From: DATMER01 sp963741305
Lineage (GTDB): Bacteria > Acidobacteriota > Thermoanaerobaculia > Multivoradales > UBA5704
DNA: 64,000 nt
Reading direction: 5' to 3'
Assembly: GCA_963741305.1 (NCBI GenBank)
Contig: CAVUHL010000003.1
Span: 5,022,001 to 5,086,000 of the forward strand
Below the pieces are notes generated by a model. It did not search any database and was not told where the DNA came from. It was given only the letters and a program-made list of their open reading frames with translations. This document shows, piece after piece, positions 33,801 through 42,145 of this stretch. The translations under genes were made by a program, and so were the position numbers. The first letter of the stretch is position 1. Every line of letters begins with the position of its first letter.

Positions 33801-35146
33801 GCCTCCCGCGACAGGTTGCGGTAGGGCCAGGCCCTCCGCACCAGGGCGAAGAGGTCGTCCTCGCGCCACTCCTCCACCGCGGAAGCGGCCACGATCTGCT
33901 GCGCCAGGATGTCGATCGGCTGGTCCGGGATGATCAGGTGATCGAGCTCGCCCCGGCGCGCCGCGTCGATCAGGGCCGCGCACTCGATCAGCTCGTCGCG
34001 GGTCTGGGGGAAGATCCGCCCCTTGGGCAGCCCTCCCAGGTGATGGCCCGACCGGCCGACCCTCTGGAGAAGCGTGGCGATCGAGCGCGGCGAGCCGATC
34101 TGACAGACCAGGTCCACCGAGCCGATGTCGATCCCCAGCTCCAGCGACGCCGTGGCCACCAGGAGAGAGAGCTGTCCGGTCTTGAGCCGGTGCTCCGAGG
34201 CGAGCCGCTGCTCCTTCGAGAGGCTGCCGTGGTGCGCGGCCACCTGATCCTCGCCCAGGCGCTCGGCGAGATGCCGGGCAAGGCGCTCCGAGAGCCGGCG
34301 CGTGTTGGTGAAGACGAGCGTGGTGCGGTGCTCCCGGGCCAGCTCGGCCAGCCGGTCGTAGATCTCGGCCCAGACCTCGTGCGACATCACCGCTTCGAGC
34401 GGCGAGCCCGGCACCTCGATGGCCAAATCCATCCGGCGGCCATGGCCGGCGTCCACGATCACGCACCGAGGCTGGCCCGCTTCCACGTTCGCGCTCCCCA
34501 CGAGGAAACAGGCCACCTCCTCGATCGGCTTCTGCGTGGCCGAAAGGCCGATCCGGGTAAGCCGCTCTCCGGCTAGCGCCTCCAGCCTCTCCAGGGAGAG
34601 GGTGAGATGAGAGCCGCGCTTGTCGTCCGCTACGGCATGGATCTCGTCCACGATCACCGTGCGCGCCGTCCGCAGCATGCGGCGCCCGCCCTCCGAGGTG
34701 AGGAGGATGTAGAGCGACTCCGGCGTGGTGACCAGGATGTGGGGCGGCCGCTTCGTCATGGCCGCCCGGTCCTTCAAAGGCGTATCGCCGGTGCGGACCC
34801 CGGTGCGGATCTCCACATCCGGCAATCCCTGGGCGGCCAACTCGGCGCGGATACCGGCCAGCGGCTCCACCAGGTTCTTCTCCACGTCGTTCGACAGCGC
34901 CTTGAGGGGCGAGATGTAGACGACGCGGGTCTCGTCCTTCAGCTCACCCGCAAGCCCTCGGCAAACGAGGTCGTCGAGCGCGGCCAGGAAGGCCGCGAGG
35001 GTCTTGCCCGAGCCGGTGGGAGCGGCGATCAGGGTATGCCGGCCGGCGTGGATCGCGGGCCAGGCGCGGGCCTGCGGCTCCGTCGGAGAGCCGAACCGGC
35101 TCTCGAACCAGGAGGAGACGGCGGGGTGGAAGACAGAGAGCGGCAT
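30839..35146 (-). CDS. lhr: Lhr-family DEAD/DEAH-box helicase (large form)
   Basis: The roughly 1435-residue ATP-dependent superfamily 2 helicase is of the Lhr (large helicase-related) type, which translocates on single-stranded DNA and unwinds RNA-DNA hybrids. The N-terminus has motif I APTGSGKTLAAFL, motif Ib TTPESLYILL, motif II VDEIHAVADDKRG, motif III GLSATQ, motif V VATASLELGIDIG and motif VI QRVGRSGH. The middle holds the Lhr winged-helix and beta regions. The long C-terminal region (after about residue 870) with RRGSVAVFGMENAGRWSLTR matches full-length bacterial Lhr. The start at 35146 (MPLSVFHPAVSSWF) fits the family; the frame stays open to 35233 and ribosome sites are weak at both. 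Confidence 0.92.
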   Translation of the reverse strand: MPLSVFHPAVSSWFESRFGSPTEPQARAWPAIHAGRHTLIAAPTGSGKTLAAFLAALDDLVCRGLAGELKDETRVVYISPLKALSNDVEKNLVEPLAGIRAELAAQGLPDVEIRTGVRTGDTPLKDRAAMTKRPPHILVTTPESLYILLTSEGGRRMLRTARTVIVDEIHAVADDKRGSHLTLSLERLEALAGERLTRIGLSATQKPIEEVACFLVGSANVEAGQPRCVIVDAGHGRRMDLAIEVPGSPLEAVMSHEVWAEIYDRLAELAREHRTTLVFTNTRRLSERLARHLAERLGEDQVAAHHGSLSKEQRLASEHRLKTGQLSLLVATASLELGIDIGSVDLVCQIGSPRSIATLLQRVGRSGHHLGGLPKGRIFPQTRDELIECAALIDAARRGELDHLIIPDQPIDILAQQIVAASAVEEWREDDLFALVRRAWPYRNLSREAFDEVIEMLASGFATRRGRRGAYLHHDAVNGRLRGRRGAMLTSITSGGAIPDLADYQVVLQPSGSVIGTLNEDFAVESHAGDIFQLGNASWRVIKIEAGRVLVEDAKGQPPTIPFWLGEAPGRTEELSEAVSRLRAQIARKLEEGGMGAALDWLTEELGLPFEAARQIVDYLAAGRAALGAMPTQDTLVAERFFDEAGDMHMVVHAPFGSRVNRAWGLALRKRFCRMFNFELQAAATEDAIVLSLGPTHSFPLEDAFHFLHSSSVRNILTQAVLDAPLFGVRWRWNAGRALAIPRSRGGRRVPPPLLRQQSEDLIAVVFPDQLACLENIVGEREVPEHPLVAQTVRDCLEEAMDIESLEKLLRRIEGGKVELVARDLTEPSPLAHEILNASAYAFLDDAPLEERRTHAVITRRWLDPATASDLGALDSAAIDRVREEAWPEAFDPDELHDALTTLGYVTEEEGRRSGWEPFFLHLIEAGRAAVVKGLWIAAERWTQIRAIHPDAPEMVLPERLASREWTPETAMVELVRGRVEAVGPTTAEALARSAGVQRSVIDVALAALEGEGFVLRGRFNPGLGEEEWCERRLLARIHRYTLDRLRREIEPVAQADFVRFLLAWHRLEPDERMEGPDSVQSLLEQLEGFEAAAAAWEGEILPARMKEYDPIWLDALCLAGRWVWGRAAVPNGNGKRSGPVRATPISLLGRPKLPLWREIAPRPDPDALDLTAPARGVHDYLRDSGASFFSEIAEGAGLLHTQVEIALAELVAWGLVTSDSFTGLRALLVPAHLRPPVDRTRRRGSVAVFGMENAGRWSLTRAGAPVSDTISQEAAEHIAWTLLRRYGVVFRRLLEREALLPPWRDLLRVFRRLEARGEIRGGRFVDGFSGEQYALPEAVGRLRAIRKEPKKGTLISVSAVDPLNLIGIATPGDRLAALSGNRLLYRDGVPIAVLDGKEPRFLVDLDPATRWQAQSALVRRSVAPKLKAYLGRSA

Positions 35147-35269
35147 AAGTTTTTCAACGCGGGGGACGGCCCCGGCATTCCGGCTTATTTTCGCCTCCGG
35201 CACCGGGTGAAAGCAATCCCCCACAAATGACATAGTCTCGTGGAGCCCTTATCAGCTCAGGAGGTTTGG

Positions 35270-38200
35270 ATGTCTCGAAGGAAGAATCTTGCGTTGGCGG
35301 CCGCGCTCTGTCTGCTGCTCGCCGTGCCTGCGAATGCCGGTCTGGAGCTCGTCACCCGTCGGGATCCGAGCTTCCCGCCTTCCGACGCGGCCGGTGCATC
35401 GGTCGAAGGCTTCTCCATCAGCGCGGACGGTCGCTATGCGGCCTTTGTCAGCGCCGCTCTCAATCTGATCCCGGGACAGGAGGATGGCAACGATGCTTTT
35501 GAACGCGACGTCTTCCTCCGCGACATGGTGGCGGGAACGACGGTCCTGGTCAGCCGCTCGGCTTCTTCGCCAGGCCGGACCGGCAACGGCCCCTCGCAAT
35601 CGCCAGTGATCAGCGCCGACGGACGCTACGTGGCTTTCGCGAGCAGCGCGACCGATCTGATCCCGGGGCAGACCGACGGCAACGGCGAGAACGACGTCTT
35701 CCTGTACGACCGGGTCACCGGCACGACGGCTCTGGTCAGCCGTTCCAACACCTCCGCGAGCCAGACGGCCGTCTATGGCTCCTCGGTCTGGTCGGTCAGC
35801 GCCGATGGCGGGTCCGTCCTCTTCACCAGCGGAGCGGACGACCTCGTGCCCGGACAGGTCGACGACCCCCTCGGGGGGAACAATGCGTTCCTCTACGACC
35901 GCGGAGCGGGCACGGTCGCCCTGGCCAGCCACATCCCCGGCTCTCCGGCGACGGAGGGGAACGGCCCGTCCCCGGCTCTCTTCGGACCGCCTCCGGTCCT
36001 GAGCGCCGACGGGCGGTTCGTCGCCTTCAGCAGCGGCGCCACGAACCTGGTGAGCGGGGTGACGTACCCCTCCTTCTCCGTCCAGGCGTTTCTCTACGAC
36101 CGCGCGACAGGCCTGGTCACCCTCCTGAGCGCGTCTGCCACGACTCCCGGGAGCGCGGCGGACAACTTTTCCTGGCCCGAATCGATCAGCGCCGACGGCG
36201 ACCGCATCGCGCTGGGGAGCTATGCCACCGACCTCGTCCCGGGACAGAACGACGCCAACTCCGCACCGGATGTTTTCCTGTACCGGCGGTCGACGGCCTC
36301 CATGAGCCTGGTGAGCCGCTCCAGCTCGTCGGCCACGACGACCAGCACCGGAAACTCGTCCTCCCCCCGGATCAGCGGCGACGGCAACCGCATCGCCTTT
36401 CTGAGCGAGGCCATGGGCATGATCCCCGGCGGGGTTCCGACCTTCTTCTACCAGCTCTTCCTGTATGACGTGCCCACCGGAGCGATGACTCTCGTGAGCC
36501 GCTCCAGCACTTCGGCGACCACGGGCGGCAACGCCGAGTCCTCCCTGCCCCGCATCGACGGCGACGGCAGCCGGGTCGCCTTCGCAAGCACCGCGGCAGA
36601 TCTCCTGCCCGGGCAGCTTTCTCCGGCTTTCCAGCCGGACGTGTTCCTCTACGACGCCGGCTCCGGCAGCCTGACCCTCGTCAGCCGCTCGGACGCCAAT
36701 CCTCTCGCAGGCGTGGGGGCCGGCGGCTTCGCGCTCGCGCTGAGCGGCGATGGCGACGAGGTGATCTTCTCGACCTGGTCCGGGGCGCTGCCCTCCGACG
36801 GGATCGATACCGACAAGACCGTCGACACCTTCCTGTACTCCGCCCCGGCCGACAGCATCGCCACCGTTTCCGTCCGCGACCCGGACCTGCCGTCCATCAC
36901 CTCTCCCGGCTTTTCCATGCCGTGGCAGGTCAGCGCGGACGGGAGATTCCTGGCACTCGTCAGCGACGGGGACCAGCTCCTTCCGGGCCAGGTCAACGTG
37001 GACGACGAAGACGGCTTCGGCCTGTTCCAGCTCGGGTTCGTGTTCCTTTACGACAGGCGGCTCGGCACGACAGCTCTCGTGAGCCACGCGGCCGGCTCCC
37101 CCACCCAACCCGTCAATGCCCCGGCCCTCAGCGCCTCCGTGAGCTCCGCCGGCAACTACGTCCTGTTCGAGAGCGCCGCCACCGACGTCGTATCCGGGGC
37201 CGACGACGCGAACGGCGCAGTGGACCTCTTCCTCTGGCAAAGGGCGACCGGGGCCACCTCCCTGTTGAGCCACGCGGCCGGCTCTCCCGGAACCGCGGCC
37301 GACCACGGCGGCAAATGGGGCTCTCTGAGCGCCGACGCCCGCTACGTCACCCTGCTCAGCAACTCGACCGATCTGATCCCCGGGTTCACGGGCGGCGGCG
37401 GACCTTTCGACGACAACGCCTACCTGCTCGACCGGACCGCCGGGACCGTCACGCTGATCACCGGAATCGCAGGGTTTCCCAGCCAGGGGGCCTCGGGCAC
37501 CAGCTCGGCTCGCATCAACGCCGGAGGGCGTTACGTCGTGTTCGAGAGCGATGCCGTCAACCTCATGGCCGGCCAGCAGGACAACTTCAGCTCCTCGGAC
37601 GTTTTCCTCTGGGACCGGGTGACCGGGATCACGCAGCTCGTCAGCCGCGCCGCCGGCTCCGCGACCCAGACGGCCGCGGGTGAGTCCTCCTTTGCCGACA
37701 TCAGCGCCGACGGACGCTACATCGCGTTCCACAGCTACGCCCCGGACCTCGTCGCCGGCTTCACGCCCGGCCCGGATCCCCGGAATGCCTACGTCCACGA
37801 CCGGGTGACCGGGATCACACAGCTCGTCAGCCGGACCAGCGCATCCGCCACCACGGGCGCAGGCGGCTTCCGGCCGAGGATCAGCGCCGACGGACGCTTC
37901 GTCACCTTCGTGAGCAGCGGGCCGAATCTGGTGCCGGGTCAGGCCGGTCCGGCCGGACTCCTCGCCCAGGCCTACCTTTTCGACCGCGTCTCCGGGGCCA
38001 TGACCCTCGTGAGCTACGCCGCGGGCAGCCCCGCCACGGCCGGGAACAGCAATGTGTTCACACCCGAGATCAGCGCCGACGGCAGGTTCGTCTCTTTCCA
38101 GAGCGCATCCACCAACCTGATTTCGGGGCAGGCCGGACCGGCCGGAGAGTACAACGCCTTCGTCTACGACCGCGTCGCCGGAACCACCCGGTTGGCCAGC

Positions 38201-38728
38201 GGGGCGGGAGGCTCCGCCACCCAGACCGGAAACGGCGGCTCCGGCACGCCTCTGCTCAGCGCCAATGGCAGCGTGGCGGCATTCCGGAGCAGCGCCTCCA
38301 ACCTGGTCGAAGGGGATTACCTCGGCACTCAGGACATCTTCCTCTCCACCACCCCGGCCGCCGGCTCGGACTTCTTCACGGTCGCTCCGTGCCGCATCCT
38401 GGATACCCGGAGCGGCTCGGCTCCCGTCTCGGGCACGCCCCGGCTGGTGACGGTGGCCGGCACCTGCGGCATCCCGGCGACGGCCAGGGCGGTCGCGGTC
38501 AACGTCACCGCGGTCGATCCCACCGGGAACGGACACGTCGCCGCCTATCCCGGGTACCTGGAATCGACGGGCACCAGCACGGTCAGCTTCCAGGCCGGGA
38601 AGGTCCGCGCCGCCAGCGCCATCCTCCCGCTCGCCCTGAACGGCACCGGCACCCTCTCCCTCAACCCCTCCGTGGCCGGCGGCGGCACGGTCCACCTGAT
38701 CCTCGACGTCAGCGGGTGGTTCGAGTGA
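35270..38728 (+). CDS. Secreted 16-unit beta-propeller-like repeat protein, paralog 1
   Basis: The 1152-residue protein has a signal peptide (LALAAALCLLLAVPANAG). Sixteen imperfect units of about 62-70 residues follow, each built around SADGRYVAF, then a TDLIPGQ-type turn, DVFLYDR, and TTLVSRS. The pattern is that of TolB/WD40-like propeller blades. Residues about 1035-1152 are a separate C-terminal domain: FFTVAPCRILDTRSG, CGIPATARAVAVNVTAVD, and a final HLILDVSGWFE. AGGAGGT precedes the ATG. It is the first of five tandem paralogs. Surface display or secretion is inferred; the ligand is unknown. Divergent from lhr. Confidence 0.85.
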   Translation: MSRRKNLALAAALCLLLAVPANAGLELVTRRDPSFPPSDAAGASVEGFSISADGRYAAFVSAALNLIPGQEDGNDAFERDVFLRDMVAGTTVLVSRSASSPGRTGNGPSQSPVISADGRYVAFASSATDLIPGQTDGNGENDVFLYDRVTGTTALVSRSNTSASQTAVYGSSVWSVSADGGSVLFTSGADDLVPGQVDDPLGGNNAFLYDRGAGTVALASHIPGSPATEGNGPSPALFGPPPVLSADGRFVAFSSGATNLVSGVTYPSFSVQAFLYDRATGLVTLLSASATTPGSAADNFSWPESISADGDRIALGSYATDLVPGQNDANSAPDVFLYRRSTASMSLVSRSSSSATTTSTGNSSSPRISGDGNRIAFLSEAMGMIPGGVPTFFYQLFLYDVPTGAMTLVSRSSTSATTGGNAESSLPRIDGDGSRVAFASTAADLLPGQLSPAFQPDVFLYDAGSGSLTLVSRSDANPLAGVGAGGFALALSGDGDEVIFSTWSGALPSDGIDTDKTVDTFLYSAPADSIATVSVRDPDLPSITSPGFSMPWQVSADGRFLALVSDGDQLLPGQVNVDDEDGFGLFQLGFVFLYDRRLGTTALVSHAAGSPTQPVNAPALSASVSSAGNYVLFESAATDVVSGADDANGAVDLFLWQRATGATSLLSHAAGSPGTAADHGGKWGSLSADARYVTLLSNSTDLIPGFTGGGGPFDDNAYLLDRTAGTVTLITGIAGFPSQGASGTSSARINAGGRYVVFESDAVNLMAGQQDNFSSSDVFLWDRVTGITQLVSRAAGSATQTAAGESSFADISADGRYIAFHSYAPDLVAGFTPGPDPRNAYVHDRVTGITQLVSRTSASATTGAGGFRPRISADGRFVTFVSSGPNLVPGQAGPAGLLAQAYLFDRVSGAMTLVSYAAGSPATAGNSNVFTPEISADGRFVSFQSASTNLISGQAGPAGEYNAFVYDRVAGTTRLASGAGGSATQTGNGGSGTPLLSANGSVAAFRSSASNLVEGDYLGTQDIFLSTTPAAGSDFFTVAPCRILDTRSGSAPVSGTPRLVTVAGTCGIPATARAVAVNVTAVDPTGNGHVAAYPGYLESTGTSTVSFQAGKVRAASAILPLALNGTGTLSLNPSVAGGGTVHLILDVSGWFE

Positions 38729-41700
38729 GGGGGATGTTGGCCGCGCTCTGCCTGCTGCTCGCCGTGCCTGCTCAGGCCACCGACGTCGAAGCCGTCTCCG
38801 TGCCCGCTCCGGGCATGCCCTCCGACACCCCGGGCGGCAGCTCCTCCGGCACGGTCAGCGCGGACGGCCGCTACGTGGCTTTCGAGAGCAGCGCCCGGAA
38901 CGCCGCCGGACAGTTCGACGACAACGGCGGCAGGGACGTCTTCCTCCATGACCGGATCGCCGGCACGACCATCCTCGTCAGCCACGCGGACGGCGAGCCC
39001 GAGCGCGCCGCCAACGACTGGTCCTGGTCTCCCACGATCAGCGCCGACGGCGGCTACGTCGCCTTCCTGAGCTTCGCCAGAAACCTGGTGGCCGGCCAGG
39101 TCGACACAGGCGGCACGCTCGACCTGTTCCTCTACGACCGGGCCGCCGGAACGACGAAGCTGGTCACTCACGTGGCCGGCCTGCCGGCCGAGGCCGACGG
39201 CGAGCACGTGACGAGCGTGGGGATGAGCGCCGACGGCAGCCAACTCGTGTTCATCGGCTCGGGAGCCAACTTCGTGGAGGGCCAGGTGGACGGCCTCACC
39301 TTCGACGTCTTCCTCTACGACCGGGCCGCCGGCACGAACACCCTGGTCAGCCACACCAGCTCCTCGCCGGTCACGGCGGCGGGCAGCGGAACCGAGGCCG
39401 TGATCAGCGCCGACGGGCTCTGGGTCGCCTTTGTCAGCGGGTCCGGGGACCTGGTCGCCGGCCAGAGCCCCACCTCCTTCCACGGCTACGTCTTCCTGTA
39501 CAGCCGGGCGACCGGCACGAACGTCCTGGTCAGCCACGTCAGCTCCTCGTCCACCACCACCCCCCTCGCCCAATCCTCGTCCCCCGCGATCAGCTCGGAC
39601 GGCAGCCGGGTCGCCTACGCCAGCGCTGCCACCAACCTGGTGACCGGGCAGACCGATACGAACGGTGTCCTCGACGTGTTCCTGTACGACCGGACGGCCG
39701 GGACGAGCTCCCTCGTCAGCCGCGCCACCTCCTCGGCGGCCACGGCCGCGAACGGCATCTCCGACGACCCGGCGATCAGCGCCGACGGCCGCTACGTGGC
39801 CTTCGCGAGCACGGCGCCAGACCTCGTGACCGGCGTCGCCGACGCCTCCGGGCTCCAGGACGTATTCCTCCACGACCGGATGACCGGTACGAACGCCCTG
39901 GTAAGCCACGCCGCCGGCAGCGCCTTGACCCCGGCCAACGGCGCCTCCTCCGCGCCCGTCCTCTCCGCGGACGGCAGCTTCGTGGCCTTCCTGAGCAAGG
40001 CCACAAATGGAGTGTCCGGCCAGGTGGATGGGAATGAGGGCGACGACGTCTTCCTCTATGACCGGGCCGCCGGGAGCCTCGAGCTGGTCAGCCACGCGGC
40101 GGGATCGGCGACGACAGCCGGAAACCGGACTTCGGGCCCGAGCGTGGCCGTAGCCCCGGACGGCGCCTGGGTCGCCTACGACAGCCTGGCCGACGACCTG
40201 ACGGATTCGATCGACGCCAACGCGGCCTCGGACGTGATCCTGTACGACCGATCGACCGGGATCAGCACCCTGGCCTCGCAACGCGGCGGGCCCGCCTCGG
40301 AAACGGCTCACGGCCTGATCTCCTTCTGGACGGCCACCGCCATGAGCAACGATGGCCGCTATATGGCGTTTCAGAGCGACGCACCCAATTTGACCGCGGG
40401 GACCGACGCCAATGGCGATTCGGACGTCTTCCTCCGCGACCGGCTGACCGGCGCCACCACGCTGGTCAGCCACGCGGCCGGATTCCCCGGAGCGTCAGCC
40501 TCCCACGGCTCCCTCGATCCGGCGGTCAGCGCCGACGGCAGCACCGTGGTCTTTGCCAGCCGGGGGAGGGATCTGGTCCCCGGGCAGGTGGCGGACGGCA
40601 CCCTCAACCTCTTTCGTTGGGACCGTGGCACCGGGACCATCGCGCTGGTCAACCATGCGGCGGCATCGCCCGCGATGGCCGGCGGCGCCGGGCTGCATGG
40701 ATCCAGCAGCTACGTCCTCAGCGGCGACGGGCGCTGGATCGCCTACAGCTCCGCCGACAGCGACCTCGTGGCCGGACAGACGGACCTCAACTCCGATTTC
40801 GACGTCTTCCTGTTCGACCGCGCCACGGGGTCGAACATCCTGGTGAGCCGGTCCACCGCCTCGCCGGCCCAGGCGGGCGACGCTCTCTCCTTCTTCCCGG
40901 CCATCAGCGCCGACGGCCGCTGGACCGCGTTCACGAGCGGTGCCTCGGACCTCGTCCCGGGACAGGCCGGCCCAGGCGGAATCTTCCTCTACGACCGGAC
41001 CACCGCCTCGACCGTCCGCGTGAGCCCGCAGGGCCACAACGTCACGATCAGCGCCGACGGCCGCTGGATCGCCTTCGAGAGCAGCGCCGGGAGCGTGATC
41101 CCGGGCATGGTCGATGCCAACATGGGAGGGATCGACGTCTTCCTGTGGGAACGGGCCTCCGGGACCACGACCCTGGTGAGCCGGTCGGCCTCCTCCCCTG
41201 TGACCACTGGAAACGCGCCCTCGACCTTCGGCACCTTTTCCAACACCCCCGGCGTCCTCAGCGCCGATGGACGCTATCTCGTCTTCACCAGCTTCTCCAC
41301 CGATCTCGTCCCGGGGCAGACGGAAGGCAACAGCGGCGGGGCGGACGTGTTCCTGTTCGACCGGGCCGCGGGCACGGCCGCCCTGGTGAGCCGGTCCACC
41401 GCCTCGGCGCAGACGACCGGCAATGGGGCGTGCTCCGAGCCGGTGATCAGCGCGGACGGGAGCCGCATCGCGTTCGTCAGCAAGGCCTCCAACCTCGTGG
41501 CCGGCTACGATCCCTGGGGAGACCAGGACTTCTTCGTCTACGACCGGGCAGCGGGAACCACGGCGCTGGTGAGCCACAAGCCATCCAATCCCGGACATGC
41601 AGGCGACAGCTCCACAACCCAGGCCAACGTGCCGCGCGCGCCCCGGATCAGCGCGGACGGCCGGGTGATCGCCTTTCACAGCGACGACGCGTCCCTGGCC

Positions 41701-42123
41701 GTCCAGGACCTCGACGGCCAGTTCGGAGCGTTCGCCCACGCCGATCCGCCCTTCGGCCAGGACTTCTTCACTGCCACGCCCTGCAGGGTCCTGGACTCGC
41801 GCCAGCAGGGGCCGGCCCTGACCTCCGGGGTCAAGCGGACCTTCGCGGTCGAGGGCCTCTGCGGCATTCCGGCCACGGCGCGGGCGGTGGTGGTCAACGT
41901 CACCATCGTCCAGCCGTCCGGTGCCGGCCACGTGGTGCTCCACCCCGGAGACCTCGCGTCTCCCCTCACCAACACGATCAACTTCACGGCGGGCGCGACC
42001 CGCGCCAACAATGCGATCCTCGCCCTGGCCTTCGACGGCACCGGCACGCTCGCCGCCACCCCCGCGGTGGCCGGCGGCGGCACGGTCCACCTGATCCTCG
42101 ACGTCAACGGCTGGTTCGAGTAG
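38725..42123 (+). CDS. Secreted 16-unit beta-propeller-like repeat protein, paralog 2
   Basis: About 1132 residues with the same plan as paralog 1: a short signal (MLAALCLLLAVPAQA), 16 blade-like units by counting SxDGRxVAF motifs, and the C-terminal PCRVLDSRQQ / CGIPATARAVVVNVT / HLILDVNGWFE domain. The GTG at 38725 overlaps the TGA of paralog 1 (GTGA) and gives a basic residue before the hydrophobic signal. The ATG at 38734 is the alternative. The overlap means paralogs 1 and 2 are almost certainly co-translated. The last 40 bases of both genes are nearly identical, consistent with recent duplication or gene conversion. Confidence 0.83.
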   Translation: MRGMLAALCLLLAVPAQATDVEAVSVPAPGMPSDTPGGSSSGTVSADGRYVAFESSARNAAGQFDDNGGRDVFLHDRIAGTTILVSHADGEPERAANDWSWSPTISADGGYVAFLSFARNLVAGQVDTGGTLDLFLYDRAAGTTKLVTHVAGLPAEADGEHVTSVGMSADGSQLVFIGSGANFVEGQVDGLTFDVFLYDRAAGTNTLVSHTSSSPVTAAGSGTEAVISADGLWVAFVSGSGDLVAGQSPTSFHGYVFLYSRATGTNVLVSHVSSSSTTTPLAQSSSPAISSDGSRVAYASAATNLVTGQTDTNGVLDVFLYDRTAGTSSLVSRATSSAATAANGISDDPAISADGRYVAFASTAPDLVTGVADASGLQDVFLHDRMTGTNALVSHAAGSALTPANGASSAPVLSADGSFVAFLSKATNGVSGQVDGNEGDDVFLYDRAAGSLELVSHAAGSATTAGNRTSGPSVAVAPDGAWVAYDSLADDLTDSIDANAASDVILYDRSTGISTLASQRGGPASETAHGLISFWTATAMSNDGRYMAFQSDAPNLTAGTDANGDSDVFLRDRLTGATTLVSHAAGFPGASASHGSLDPAVSADGSTVVFASRGRDLVPGQVADGTLNLFRWDRGTGTIALVNHAAASPAMAGGAGLHGSSSYVLSGDGRWIAYSSADSDLVAGQTDLNSDFDVFLFDRATGSNILVSRSTASPAQAGDALSFFPAISADGRWTAFTSGASDLVPGQAGPGGIFLYDRTTASTVRVSPQGHNVTISADGRWIAFESSAGSVIPGMVDANMGGIDVFLWERASGTTTLVSRSASSPVTTGNAPSTFGTFSNTPGVLSADGRYLVFTSFSTDLVPGQTEGNSGGADVFLFDRAAGTAALVSRSTASAQTTGNGACSEPVISADGSRIAFVSKASNLVAGYDPWGDQDFFVYDRAAGTTALVSHKPSNPGHAGDSSTTQANVPRAPRISADGRVIAFHSDDASLAVQDLDGQFGAFAHADPPFGQDFFTATPCRVLDSRQQGPALTSGVKRTFAVEGLCGIPATARAVVVNVTIVQPSGAGHVVLHPGDLASPLTNTINFTAGATRANNAILALAFDGTGTLAATPAVAGGGTVHLILDVNGWFE

Positions 42124-42145
42124 ACAGCCCGGATAAGATAGAGCC

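Noticed and set aside
31313..34576. A 1087-residue plus-strand open frame inside lhr
   Set aside because: It mirrors the lhr codons. The low-complexity Arg/Pro/Gly/Val product has no recognisable motif.
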